Shown: piece after piece, positions 12,438 to 23,725 of the stretch
Numbering within the stretch: the first letter of the stretch is position 1
Layout of the letters: each line of letters begins with the position of its first letter
DNA from: Symbiodinium natans
Taxonomy: Eukaryota > Sar > Dinophyceae > Suessiales > Symbiodiniaceae
Length of the DNA: 64,000 bases
Direction: 5' to 3'
NCBI GenBank assembly: GCA_905221605.1
Contig: CAJNDS010002491.1
Span: forward strand, 112,501-176,500
The notes under the pieces: generated by a model
What the model was told of the DNA's origin: nothing
Seen by the model: the letters and a program-made list of their open reading frames with translations, nothing else
Databases searched by the model: none
Program-made: the position numbers and the translations under genes

Positions 12438-12495
12438 TCGGGGATGTGGTGGAGCTGTTTGAGCAAGTCCTCCTTGGCCTCCTCACACAGAAGAC
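12428..12495 (-). CDS. probable orphan exon (LCEEAKEDLLKQLHHIPDRR)
   Basis: Open frame LCEEAKEDLLKQLHHIPDRR with host-like composition on the minus strand, next to the duplicated segment at 12388. The gene is unknown. Confidence 0.5.
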
Positions 12496-12883
12496 AGAAT
12501 GGGGGGAGGGGGGGGGGGGCCTCAGAGTAGCTGTGAGGAAAGCTGTTTTTCATGGCTGCAGTTTAGGGTTTGGGGTCAAGGGTTTAAGGTTTAGGGTTTA
12601 GGGTTAAGGATGTGTCAAGGAGGGCGGTTTAGTGAAAGTGCTGGGTTTGTTTGCTTATTATGTTTTTTTTTGTTTAAGGTGCCGGCTTCTTGAAGCCCTT
12701 GCACCGCATGGCGACTGCCGAAGCCCTGCGGGCTAAAGACATCCAACCCCCCCGAGTCCCTAAAACCTACACCCTAAACCCTATAAGCCCTACAAATACC
12801 CTATAAATACCCGATAAAGTAAACCCTATAAACCCTATAAACCCAAACCCTAAACCCCAAACCCCCTGATCCCAAGGAGCCTT

Positions 12884-15847
12884 GGTCACCTCCTCGTTGC
12901 CCAGCAAATTGAGCTCCAGCAGTTGGAGGCCGCGGAGCTTTGCCTCGGCGCGCAAAGCAGCTCCTTTTGATGCTTGCGGCTGCGCAACGCTTGTCAGGGT
13001 TTAGGGTTTAGGGTTTAGGGTTTGGGGTTTAGGGTTGAGGGTTTAGGGCTAGCAAACTTCCACACCCTCCTAACATGTAGACTAGAGGTCATAAAGGATC
13101 GGCTCAACCATACTGTGGCAAGCACTCGCTTCTCATCGCGGCCCAGGGGCCAGCTCACTGCCCAAGGCAGCGCATCCGCCGTTGCAGATCTTGTTACAAC
13201 TCAAGTCCAAGGCCAGTTGGGTGAGGCTCTGAAGTTTGGCCTTGGCAGAAGATGCGAAGGCTCTTCAAAGATACTGGTAATCTTCCTGGTAATTTTCCTG
13301 GTCTCCTAACTTGCACATTGGTCCCAAGTATAGCAAGTGCTCGATGCTTCTCATGGACGGTCCCGGCCAGCTCACTGCCCAAGGCATCATTTGGCGCTAC
13401 TTGGGGGCAACATGTTTTGAGGTTCGCCTACTCCGGAAAAGCAATAGTCGTGCGAACTTGTCAAGGCAAAATTGACTGATACTGAACCCTCAATGAGCTT
13501 TTGTACGCGGACAATCCTTCAACGCTTTTCATCACGGCCCAGGGGCCAACCCGCTGCCCAAGGCAGCGCTGCCGCTGTCAGAGATCTGAGTCTGGTTCAA
13601 CCGCACATCGAGTTGGGTGAGGTTCTGAAGCTTTGCCTTGGCAAGTATCAGGGCTCCCCTGCCCTGTCCCACTACATTATGCCTTACACCCCACAAGCGG
13701 GTCATAGACCCTATACTACTATATCCCCTACTAGAGTATATGAACCATAAGCCGCCTTTTTGGTGTTTTGGTCCTTCAAGTAACACTTCACATCACGACC
13801 CAGGGGCCAGCTCACTGCCCAAGGCAGCACAGCCGCCGTCGCAGATTTGATTCGCAGTCAACCAGACATCGAGCTGGTTGAGGTTCTGGAGTTTGGCCTT
13901 GGCAGCAGTTGTGGAAAGCTCTTCAAGGACACCCGGCAAGCTTCCGGGCACATCGCCCAGCTACAGCAAGCACTCGACACTTCACATCCCGGACAAGGGA
14001 CTAGCTCACTGCCCAAGGCAGTGCAGCCACTGTCGCAGATCTTGTTAGAACTCAAGTCCACGGCCAGCTGGGTGAGGTTCTGGAGTTTGGCCTTGGCAGC
14101 AGTTGCTAAGGCTCTTCAGGGACACTGGCAAGCTTCCGGGCTCCCCGAACATTATACAAATCGGCCCAAGCAATAGCAAGCACTTGCTCTCGTCGCGGAC
14201 CAGGAGCCAGCTCACTGCCCAAGGCAACGCAGCCGCCGTCGCAGATCTGGTTCGCAGTCAACCACACATCGAGGTGGGTGAGGTTCTTGAGCTTGGCCTT
14301 GGCAGCAGGCTAGCTTGCATATCGGCCCAACCTGTAGCAAGCACTTGACGCTTCTTATCACGGACCAGGAGCCAGTTCACTGCCCAAGGAACCGCAGCCA
14401 CCATCGCAGATCTTGCTCTTCCACAGGCTCACAGCCAGCTGCGTGAGGCTCTTGAGTTTGGCCTTGGCAGCAGTTGTGGAAGGCTTCAAGGACAGCGGCA
14501 AGCTTCCGGGCTGCCTCAATGTGCATTGCACGTCGGACAAACCAATCGCAAGCCCTCGACTCGACACTTCACATCCCGGACAAGGGACTAGCTCACTGCC
14601 CAAGGCAGCGCAGCCACTGTCGCAGACCTTGTTAGAACTCAAGTCCACGGCGAGCTGGGTAAGGTTCTGGAGTTTGGCCTTGGCAGCAGTTGTGGAAGGC
14701 TCTTCAGGGATATTATCCAAGCATCAGTGCTCCTCTTACTTGGCTCATCGGTTTAAAAGTGCGACTCATAGCAAGCATTCCACGCTTCTCATCATGGCCT
14801 AGGGGCCAGCTCACTGCCCAAAGCAGCGCAGCCACTGTCGCAGATCTGGTTAGAACTCAAGTCCACCGTCAGCTGTGTAAGGTTCTGGAGTTTGGCCTTG
14901 GAAACAGTTTATTTGTGGTAGACTTTTCAGGGACACCAGCAACCTTCCGGGCCCCCCCTAACAGTACCTATGAACCCGAGCAAAAGCAAGCCCTGGGCTC
15001 TTCTCATCACGGCCCAGGGGCCAGCTCATTGCCCAACACAATGCAGCTTCTGTCGCAGATTTGGTTCTCTTTCAACCACACATCGATCTGGGTGAGGTTC
15101 TGGAGTTTGGCCTTGGCAGCAGCTGCAGAAGGCTTTCAGGGACACTGGCAAGCTTCCAGGCTCCCCTAACATTGCGCATTGGCCTAACCACTATAGCAAT
15201 GGCAAGCACTCGACGCTGCACATCCCGGACAAGGGGCCAGCTCACTGCCCAAGGCAGCGCAGCCGCTGTCGCAGATCTTGTTCGAACTCAAGTCCACGGC
15301 GAGCTGGGTGAGGTTCTGGAGCTTGGCCTTGGCAGTTGTGGAAGGCGCTTCAGGGACACTGGCAAGCTCCCGGGCCCCCCCGAAGCTTACTGTTGGTTAG
15401 TAGGGAATCAGGGAATGAGGTACCCTCTATCCCCCTATACATACCCTTTGAGGGATTATACAGGGTACTTCATTCCCTCATTGCCTCTATCCAACAGTAG
15501 GCCTAACAATACATATCGGCCCAGCTAGTATCCAGCACTCGACGCTTCTCATCGCGTCCCGGAGACCAGCTCACTGACCAACACAGCGCAGCCGCCATCA
15601 GTGACATTGTTCTCCGCCAAATCCACGTTCAGCTGGGTGAGTTTCTGGAGCTTGGCCTTAGCCTAAACCCTAAACCCTAAACCGTGTAGAGTCTAGGGTT
15701 TATTGGGATTGGGGTTCACTGGCAGACTTCCGTTTCACATCATGTCCCAGTGGCCAGTGCACCGCCCAAGGCAGCGCAGCCGCCATCACCGAGCTCATTG
15801 TTGAACAGACCCAGTTTGAGTTGGGTGAGGTTGCGGTCGAAATGGAC
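12884..15847 (-). CDS. leucine-rich-repeat protein gene with tandemly duplicated 90-nt exons
   Basis: Twelve exons encode one RI/NLRC-type LRR unit each, typically KLQNLTQLAVDLSSNKICDS then GCAALGSEL: 15755-15847, 15567-15656, 15238-15327, 15022-15111, 14807-14896, 14589-14678, 14373-14462, 14208-14297, 14002-14091, 13808-13897, 13547-13636 and 13151-13240. Eleven are exactly 90 nt and phase 0, with acceptor AAG|GCC and donor GAGCTG|GT or GC. A remnant of another (13368-13388) keeps only the last codons. The introns (about 70-240 nt) are also related, so exon plus intron duplicated as a unit. A further LRR-like exon (KLRGLQLLELNLLGNE) lies at about 12884-12950. The protein would form a solenoid for protein binding; ligand and ends are unknown. 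Confidence 0.8.
15391..15496. mobile_element. family-E MITE in an LRR intron
   Basis: TGTTGGTTAGTAGGGAATCA ... CCTCTATCCAACA; short intact copy of the family that also borders the 38.75-41.55-kb composite element. Confidence 0.75.
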
Positions 15848-15924
15848 CTCGTCAGTGCGATTTGGCATGCTCTTGCTGCATGCAAGTTACTGGCAGTAAC
15901 TCCCTCCCTCGTGGCCCTAGTGGT

Positions 15925-16090
15925 TTACCCTAAACCCTAAACCCTAATTACCCTAAACCCTAAACCCTAAACGCTACACCCCAATTACCCTAAACGCTAA
16001 TTACCCACTACCCATTACCCTAAACCCTAATGACCCTAAACGCCCTAAACCCTAACTACCCTAAACCCTAATTACCCTAAACCCTAAACC
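15925..16090 (-). repeat. telomeric array with ATTACCCTAAA variants
   Basis: CCCTAAA units broken by AATTA or ACTA spacers, about ten times; lies upstream (sense) of the first LRR exon seen. Confidence 0.85.
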
Positions 16091-16102
16091 CCCTTCTTCG
16101 TT

Positions 16103-16190
16103 ACATCAGCTCATGAGATGGAAGTCGCGGTGCTGCGCGAAGGCCATGCGGAAGGCGCAGAAGCAGCGACAAAGACGAAGGAGGCAAACT
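16103..16190 (-). CDS. possible orphan exon (AFRMAFAQHRDFHLMS, stop)
   Basis: Frame RCFCAFRMAFAQHRDFHLMS followed by TGA; could be the 3' end of a gene upstream. Confidence 0.35.
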
Positions 16191-16435
16191 GAAGTCCAAC
16201 ACCCCGGTCGACTCGGGGCTCCATGGCGGCTGTAGCCTTGTCCTTAGCTGCTAAGTTTAGGGTTTAGGGTTTAGGGTTTAGGGTTTAGGGTTTAGGGTTT
16301 AGGGTTTAGGGTTTAAGCCCCCCAAAAGTGTACACTTGCAGTTCTATACCCAAAACGTGTCAGGTGCACTCATTCGGCTGCTGAGTGTCTGCAGGCGCGC
16401 CCACTGAAGGATGGCCGTTGCACACCTCTATGTGG

Positions 16436-16642
16436 GGAGGTTCATGGTACTTATATTCACCAACTGAAACTGTTTAGGGTTTAGGGTTTAGGGTTTGGGG
16501 TTTAGGGTTTAGGGTTTGGGGTTTGGGATTTAGGGTTTAGGGTTTAGGTACTTACTAGTAACTGTACTTACAATCATATTAGGGCACTTAAGGGGCATAT
16601 AAGTGAGGTATAAGTACAGTTATAAGTGGTTGATAAGTACAG
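16436..16642. mobile_element. family-B MITE with telomeric array and lost right end
   Basis: The array at 16476-16550 is flanked by AACTG on both sides (left GAAACTG, right GTAACTG), a possible 5-bp duplication. The right terminal repeat is missing. Confidence 0.68.
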
Positions 16643-16706
16643 CGGATCAGTCACAGACATTTCTCGGCAAGAGCGACGTGAAACAAAACGGCCCCCACCT
16701 TGGGGC

Positions 16707-16778
16707 CCACATGAACCGCATAGTTGGGGTCATATATACCCTATGCTACGATAATCCCTATGAAGGTACATGGGGCCT
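16707..16778. mobile_element. family-J short inverted-repeat element
   Basis: CATAGTTGGGGTCATATATA ... CCTATGAAGGTACATGGGG. Related copies near 18232-18325, 30176-30256 and 30478-30540. Confidence 0.5.
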
Positions 16779-16879
16779 AAACCCTAAACCCTAAACCCTA
16801 AAGCCCTAAGCCCTAAACCCTAAACCCTCAACCTTCAACCCTAAACTCTAAACCCTAAACCCTAAACCCTCAACCCACC

Positions 16880-16995
16880 CTTTGAGTCCAAAGGCAGTGG
16901 GCCTCTCGTCTTTCTCCACGGCAGCGTCCACCTCTCGGCGCAGCTCCTCATCCAGGTTCGCCCAGAGGCTGTCGTCGCGCGTGCCCTCGGTGCAG
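16880..16995 (-). CDS. probable exon (SLWANLDEELRREVDAAVEK)
   Basis: Frame GTRDDSLWANLDEELRREVD then AAVEKDERPTAFGLKGW. Arrays abut both sides (16777-16875 and 16993-17140). Donor CAAAGG|GTGGG is possible. It may belong with the ankyrin-like exon at 17.8 kb. Confidence 0.5.
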
Positions 16996-17814
16996 GGTTT
17001 AGGGTTTAGGGTTTAGGGTTTAGGGTTTAGGGTTTAGGGTTTAGGGTTTAGGGTTTAGGGTTTCGGGTTTCGGGTTTGGGGTTAAGGGCAAGGGTTGAGG
17101 GTTTAGGGTTTAGGATTCAGGGTTTAGGGCTAAACCCCAAGACCCCTGGGAGGATATAAAAAGTTGATATGTACGTAGGATTTCGAAGACAGAAGAAAGG
17201 GGCGGCTCGATGGCACCAGATTTTCTGAAGCGCTTTTTTGCATGCAAATCTGGTGTTTGCGAAGGCTTCTTCTGCTGGAGGCCCGTATGGAAGCAAATCT
17301 AGCAAGCTATTGGCCCTCTGCAATGTCTAAATTTAAAAAAAAGAGGGCCGGCTCGAGAGCAGCAAACTGTATGGCGCGAATTACAAATCAAAAACACCAT
17401 AAAACGGGATGGGGGTAGCATATGCCTATATATATATATATGTATGTATATAATCGGTACAAAAGGAACAGCAAAAACACTTTCCCAAATTCGACCATCG
17501 ACTTCTGGGGGCCCAAGCCCAAAAGCTCAAAAGCCGAAGCAACGAAAACCAAACGAAACACCCAGAAACAAAAAAACAAAAACACGAACACCCCACCACA
17601 GGCCTCTGGGGCTAAAAAGCCAAAACGCTGACAAGGAAAACCAACAACAAACAACCTGGCAACTGGTGCTCCGGGGCCTGGATACTGTGCATTGCTTTCG
17701 TTACATTGTTCACACACACAGATATGTCTATGTATATATATATACACATATATATATATACATACACGTCGAATCATCGGTCGATGGTACAAAAACACGG
17801 TGCAAAACAGCTTG

Positions 17815-17925
17815 ACGGGCGCCACGCCTGCAAGCGGCAGAGCGAATCCGTGAGCTCCTCACAGATGGCCACGTGCCCGGCAGCGGCGGCATACAGCGCC
17901 TCGGCAGAGCTGGGTGCTGTGTTTT
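17815..17925 (-). CDS. probable ankyrin-like exon
   Basis: Frame SSAEALYAAAAGHVAICEEL then TDSLCRLQAWRP. ALYxAAxxGHxxIxxxL is the ankyrin-repeat helix pattern; one repeat only. Confidence 0.5.
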
Positions 17926-18541
17926 AGGGTCGTTTAGGTCTAGGGTTTAAGGTTTAGGGTTCAGGGTTTAGGGTTTAGAGTTTAAGGTTTAGGACTTGAG
18001 GGTTTAGGGTGGAGGGCTTACCATACTCTACTGGACAGCCTTGCGCCCTAGTTTAGCCCGTTTGTCAATAGTCTCGGGACGTTTCCGGTGCCCTTAAAGC
18101 CCCGTGAGCTGAAATCTAAGGGTTTAGAACTTTAGGCTCAAGGTGGAGCATGACTTGTCAGAGTGCCGGGTTTTGAACTACCTGTGGCGACTAAATGAAC
18201 CCGAAAAGGGTTGGTTTAGGGTTTAGGGTTTATAAGTTTAGGATCAATATACCTGAATAGGGATTGTAGTAGCATAGGGTCTTTATGACCCCAATCATGA
18301 GGTTCATGTGTGGTCCCCAAGGGAGTACCATACTGCACCCAGGCCGGAAGAAAGTCCTCGGTCCCCTCCGCGCGCCTCCTGCACAAGCCAGCCACCCACC
18401 TGCCAGGCCACCTATACTGAACTTGGGACCCTAGCAAAAATTATCATTTTAGCTGTTTCTTAGTAAGCAACGTGCCCCAAAAATCGAAAATCACTTCCAA
18501 GTATCCCTAAACCCTAAACCCTAAACCCTAAACCCTAAACC

Positions 18542-21500
18542 CTAAGCCACCAGGTCGTGGTAGAGCCAGGCCGACAGGAGCCTTGCCGCCGGCAGCAGGA
18601 GGTTCACCGCCAGCATGAAAGCCCGCGGCCCATCTTGTAGGGATATCGCCGAGGCCAAAAGTGCCTGGGGCACGTCCGCCCTAAACCCCAAACCCTAAAC
18701 CCTACACCATAAAGCCTAAACCCTAAATCCTGAAGCCTAAACCCTAAACCCCTGGGCCCTACCGCCTGAACCCTACACCCTAAACCCCAACCCCCCAAAC
18801 CCTAAACCCTTAACCCCAAACCCCAAACCCTAAACCCTACACCCTAAACCCTAAACCCTAAACCCTAACCCTAAACCCTGCCTGGGGCACGTCCTCAGCC
18901 AGCAGCGCCCGCTGCTTGGAGGGCTTCGTCTGCTTGTACATGAGCTGTAGCAGCTTCTCCCGCAAGTCTGCCCAGCCACTTCTGCTGCCAGCATGGGTTG
19001 GTGCTTTCCTGGTTCATGGTTGGGAGAGCATTGAAAATTTAAACTTCGGTTCCCTATTGAGTTACAGTACCCTAAACCCTAAACCCTAAACCCTAAACCC
19101 TAAACCCTAAACCCTAAACCCTAAACCCTAAACCCTAAACCCTAAACCCTAAGACAAAGTCTCGATGGCTTGGCGAAGAAGAGCGGAAAGTATGCCCTGG
19201 CCAACTCCAGCCGCTGGGCGCGCAGGGGCAGCAGGATGAGCATGTGCAACGCCCAGAGGTAGGCCAGCGCGATGTAGCCTGCGGTTTAGGGTTTCGGGTT
19301 TAGGGTTTAGGGTTTGGGGTTTAGGGTTTAGGGTTTGGGGTTTAGGGTTTAGGGTTTATAGGGGCCTTAAATAGGGCACCCCGATAATAGACCCCTAATC
19401 CGTGGGAGTTCCTGATAAGAAGGACCCCAATAAGGTACCTCTAATTTCGGAAGCCCCCACATGCAACCATAGAGGAACTTTGCAGACCCACACAAAGAAC
19501 TTCTGTCATACTAGCTCAGTGAGGTCGTTTTCTGCAGCCTACGGCAAGCCCTCCTGAACCCCCTGCCTGCGCACCGCACCCAGCCGGTCTCCGAAAATAT
19601 GGCCACCGAGGCAAGCATTGCGTCCTTCAGAGAGTCGAACGCGTCCCCCAGGAAAGGCCAGAGGCGCAGGCTGGCCACCGCCACATCGACGGCGCCATAT
19701 CTTCGGCAGTTTTGTGCGCGCAGGGTTATCGCCTGCAACAGAAAGAAAGCCAGGCCTGCTGTCAGGAGCAGGTCGTAGCCCTCCCAGGCCATTCCTGCGC
19801 CAGTGAGCTGCCCGCCCTGTCCTGCAGAGAGGCAGACCTTGGTGCAGATTGCCAGCCAGGTGGGCACCAGCACCCACGCCAGCAAGTCCAAGCTGTGGTC
19901 TGAGAGCGTGCGGCCCGACTCCTCTCTCTCCTCATCCTGCCCATGCTCCTCATCCTGCCGCAAGCGGCTGTAGTGGTGCCGGGCACCTGGCTCTGCCTGC
20001 GCGGGCGCGCGCCCGATTCTAAGAAGGAGCGCCGATGCGCCCAGCACCAGCAAGAACTTTGCGAGCATGAAGGTGGCCCAGTAGTCCGTCCTCGTGGCTG
20101 GCAGGTGCCGCAACTCCTCGGCCGTTGGCCACATGGGGCGCGGCCTGCTCAGCCATTGCAGCGCGTGCTTTGTGATGTTGACTTTCTGTGCCTCGCTCAG
20201 ATTGAGCTTGACGTACACGGCCGGGTTGATGTCCGGCATCTCGATTTTGGGCGCAGCGCTTTCGAGGTCGACTTGGAGGATGACGGGCGCGGCAGCCAGC
20301 GCCAGCAGCAGCAGCAGCCGGGCCAGCACGTCGCCCAGGGTTGTTGGGGCTGCCCGACACCCCCGTGCACGCAAGAGAGGTGCAACGAACTCCTGCAGAA
20401 GGTATGCAGCACCCAGTAGCAGAGGGAGACAGAGTAAAGGCCAGGGCCAAGCTTGGCACATCCAGGCCCAGTTCGCGCAGGTCCAGGCCGCCTGGCTGGA
20501 TGCGGACAGGGCCGCCGCCGGAAGGCCATGGCCCAAGACGACCCAGAAGCCCAGCACAGCCCAGTCTTGCTTAGACTCATCCGATGTGGGTGGGATATTC
20601 AGAAGACATAGGGTCCAAAAGCAGGCCAGTACCTCCAGCACCACAAAGAGGGCAGAAGAGCCAGTGGCGGCAAGTACAGGCAGAGTGTAGCTGAAGCTCA
20701 GGCCGATGACCAACTTGACGTTAAGGAATACGTCGGCAGTGGGGTGGCCGGACCTCAACGTGATGAAGAAGCTGAGGACTCCCCCCAGCAGTGCGAAGGC
20801 GACTGTCGGCCATCGGAGAGGCAGCGAGGATGGCAACGCCAGCCAGGTTGCCGCCAGGCCAGCGCTTGCCCAAGCCGACACTGGTGCCTCATCCGTGCCA
20901 TTGCCTTGGGCCTGTGCTCCACAGAGGCTTCTCACATCGCTCATGGGTATGAAACCGGGTATGGGAAGATTCGAGTGTGGGGGTCCAGCATGCTGAGATT
21001 TGGGGGGGGGGGGGGGGGGTACGAAAAGATTCTCTTATAAAAAGGAACCCTGTAAGGCACCCCTAACTCCGGAAACCCCCCATGTCTGAAGTACCCAAAA
21101 CCCAAAACCCTAAACGCTAAACCTTTAACGGGTGCTGAGGGCAGAGGGTGCCCAAAACCCAAAACCCAAAACCAAAACCCAAAACCCAAAACCCTAAACC
21201 CTAAGCCCCCGAGCCTGTCCGGCTGAGAGGTGGATGGCATAGGCGCTGGCCGCGGCGCCAGGGAGATGAAGGCACGGGGCCCACCAGGCTGCCTCTACTT
21301 GGAGGTTCATGGTACGAGCTCTTTTTTTCACCGATGTTTTAGGGGTTTAGGGGTTTAGGGTTTAGGGTTTAGGGGTACTTATAACCCACTGATAAGCCCC
21401 TTAAGTGCCCTGATGTGGTTATAAGTACAGTTATAGGTACAGTTATAATTGGCTCATGTGTACCATGCACCTCCAAGAAGGGGAGCACGGCCAGCCACAG

Positions 21501-22077
21501 CCACACTGGCAGAACCAGGACCAGGAGCATCCGGCCCAGGTGCTTCAAGACCTGAGTAGCCCAGCAACCGTACTATAGTAGCCCTAAACCCTAAACCCTA
21601 AACCCTAAACCCTAAACCCTAAACCCTAAACCCTAAACCCTGAACTCTGAACCCTGAACCCTTTTTTGGGTTGACTACTTTTTTATAGAGGAACCTTGAA
21701 CCAAAAAAAAGGGAAAAAGGGGTACCACAGGGCTACCAAGAGACCACGTCGCAGTGAAGGGTCATCCAGACGCCCAGCAGACACCCTGGCGCGGCGCGGA
21801 GTGGCAGCAGCCTCAGAATCACTCAGCATCCAGCCTGACATCACCCCTTAAGCCGCGCCCTGAGTGTGATCCTCTTAAAAATAGGGGAGAATCTAACGGT
21901 TTTTAGGGTTTAGGGTTTAGGGTTTAGGGTGTCCCACAAAGGGCCTACCGAGTTTTTGTTCGGGCCCAGCGGCGGCGTCGTTTTGCATGCCGCGAGCGAG
22001 GCCACCAGCCAGGCGGCGAGGAGGCCGGCGATTGCCAGCGTCCAGCCGCGATGCGGGCCCAGCTTTGGGGCCTCGCA
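18542..22077 (-). CDS. multi-pass membrane protein, eight or more exons
   Basis: Exons in order: about 21950-22077 (PHRGWTLAIAGLLAAWLVAS); about 21745-21812 (LLGVWMTLHCDV); 21471-21551 (VLKHLGRMLLVLVLPVWLWL, on to AVLPFLE); 21215-21292 (AAWWAPCLHLPGAAASAYAI); about 19567-20911 (large exon, 8-10 TM segments); about 19160-19278 (GYIALAYLWALHMLILLPLR); 18882-18981 (REKLLQLMYKQTKPSKQRAL, ends EDVPQ); 18542-18664 (ALLASAISLQDGPRAFMLAV, then NLLLPAARLLSAWLYHDLVA-TAG). Borders are AG|GT, AG|GC or AG|G with AG acceptors and the phases agree. The family is not recognised; an EDVPQ-type motif before a TM region fits dinoflagellate multi-TM proteins by recollection only. Upstream exons may be missing. 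The TAG stop lies exactly where a telomeric array begins, so the 3' end is uncertain. Confidence 0.72.
18662..18894 (-). repeat. telomeric array as a probable intron, flanked by a 16-bp direct repeat
   Basis: The sequence TGCCTGGGGCACGTCC occurs at 18662-18677 and again at 18879-18894, and the DNA between (18678-18878) is almost pure degenerate telomere heptamers, G-rich on the sense strand. Both copies contain CAG|GCA in sense. Splicing from GCAGGG after the upstream CAG to the downstream CAG gives EDVPQ-ALLAS with no frame change. Confidence 0.8.
19567..20944 (-). CDS. large exon of the multi-pass membrane protein
   Basis: The open frame runs 477 codons from an ATG at 20944 (MSDVRSLCGAQ) to TAG at 19511. 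I place the exon start at CACAG|GCC (20911), which joins in phase to the upstream exon, and its end at TGCGCAG|GC (19567), which joins to GYIALAYL; the last 18 or so residues would then be intron read-through. Hydrophobic segments lie near residues 47-62, 77-95, 98-117, 130-150, 163-185, 207-225, 287-306, 350-372 and 386-405, with an acidic DEEHGQDEEREE loop between the eighth and ninth. If unspliced, MSDV would be the start. Confidence 0.8.
21293..21478 (-). mobile_element. family-B MITE forming an intron of the membrane protein gene
   Basis: CTTGGAGGTTCATGG ... CCATGCACCTCCAAG between coding segments. GAG|GTGC donor and GTAGAG|GC acceptor give VLPFLE-AAWWAP in frame. A telomeric array lies at 21338-21374. 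Confidence 0.75.
21552..21740 (-). mobile_element. family-D introner in the membrane protein gene
   Basis: Sense ends CTTGGTAGCCC and GGGCTACTCAG, flanked by GTCT on both sides (AGAC at 21548-21551 and 21741-21744). Removing GTCT plus the element as a GT...AG intron gives LHCDV-VLKHLGR. A telomeric array at 21573-21661 interrupts it. Confidence 0.82.
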
Positions 22078-22466
22078 CTGATTTAGGGTTTAGGGTTTAG
22101 GGTTTAGGGTTTAGGGTTCAGGGTTTAGGGTTACTCCCAAGAGGGCGGAGCACGAAAAAAAGCTTCCCAGGAGGGCGGAGCCCCCAATCCCGAAACCCTA
22201 AACCCTAAAAACCCTAAAGCCTGGGATGTCCGCAAGGATAGCATGCATAAACCCTAAAAACCCTAAACCCTAAACACCCTACATGCCCTAAAGTACCCTA
22301 AACCCTACTGGGCTCCAGGAAAAAGGCACCAGTGTGCAGAGCTCTTCCTGGACACTCAGAAAACACTCGGGAGCCTCGTCATGTTGGCGAGAGGAGGGCT
22401 GACGGCTGACCGGGCGTACCGGAGAGGTTCGGAGGTACATGGCTTCGAGAAAAGCACATGAAAGGG

Positions 22467-22667
22467 GGCTGGGTTTAGGGTTTAGGGTTTAGGGTTTAGG
22501 GTTTAGGGTTTAGGGTTTAGGGTTTAGGGTTTAGGGTTTAGGGTTTAGGGTTTAGGGTTTAGGGTTAGGTTTAGGGTTTAGGGTTTAGGGTTTAGGGTTT
22601 AGGGTTTAGGGTTTAGGGTTTAGGGTTTAGGGTTTAGGGTTTAGGGTTTAGGGTTTAGGGTTTAGGG
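22467..22667 (+). repeat. 200-bp telomeric array, nearly perfect
   Basis: About 28 TTTAGGG units with one 1-bp deletion. The near absence of mutations suggests recent origin. It interrupts a dispersed repeat. Confidence 0.92.
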
Positions 22668-23605
22668 CTTCTAGGGAACATCAAGTAGGATCCTCCTGCT
22701 CAGAGGGCAGCTGTGGCCTCTCCTCGCTACATGTCGAAGCGAATGGCTGCCTGGCTAAACCCTAAACCCTAAACCCTAAACCCTAAACCCTAAACCCTAA
22801 ACCCTAAACCCTAAACCCTAAACCCTAAATCCGAAACTCTCTGGTGTGCTGGGCTCAGGGCTGAGCCAAACAAGTCGGAAGGATGGAGCCAGCAGAAATC
22901 CACCAATGACACGTTCAGCACCGTGTACTTAGGGTTTAGGGTTTAGGGTTTAGGGTTTAGGGTTTAGGGCTTTAGGGTTTAGGGTTGAGGGCTTTAGGGT
23001 TCAGGGTTCCCAAGACCCTGCTCTACATCTCCATGGCCCTCAGAGGCAAACCCTAAACTCCAGAGCCTGCAACGTCCCAACCCACCCACCCACCCACCCA
23101 AAACATGCGCAACTGGAGCGCCCCACCCATCTTCGACCCTGACGCTACAGGCTTAGCATGCAGCACTGATTTAGGGTTCAGGGTTTAGGGTTTAGGGTTT
23201 AGGGTTTAGGGCTTAGGGTTTCGGGCTTGTGGTTGAGAGTTTCCGGCTCAGATTCCAGGAGTTGCGGGGGCTCAGGGTTTGAGCATCCCGGGTTCACATA
23301 GGGTTGATGTTATATGGCGTTGAGGGTGTTAAATTTCTAGGACGGCCCTTAAAACCCCTTTGAAACAAGTATTCCTAGATAAGATCCTCGTAAACCCAAT
23401 AAGGGAGAATATTGAATTTCCCAAGGGCCTACCGAGGCTTATGTAAGGAATTGACGTGGAGATCTTTCGGTTTGTGTCGAGTTTGCATGGGTTTTGAGTT
23501 CTAAGGCTTGTGACTGAACAGTTCCCGGCCCGTCTCAGCAGCAGGCCTCGCCTCGGGCGTCGCACACTCTTTTTTCTGTTTGTCCCGCCTTCATCTGAAT
23601 CTTTA

Positions 23606-23725
23606 CAGGGTGGGGCCCCCTAGTTATAAGTAGAGTTATAAGGGCCCTAAATTGGGTTATAAGGACCCTAAGTTAGGTTATAAGTCCCTTAACTACAGTT
23701 AGTATAGTAACGGGGCCCCACCCTG
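23606..23725 (+). mobile_element. family-A MITE
   Basis: Near identical to the copy at 24552; one base of the right terminal repeat differs (AACGGGGCC). Confidence 0.85.

Noticed and set aside
17388-17825. 145-codon minus-strand ORF with hydrophobic stretches
   Set aside because: Its hydrophobic parts are TA/TG simple repeats (17420-17450, 17700-17765) and the rest reads from A/C-rich DNA; not protein-like.
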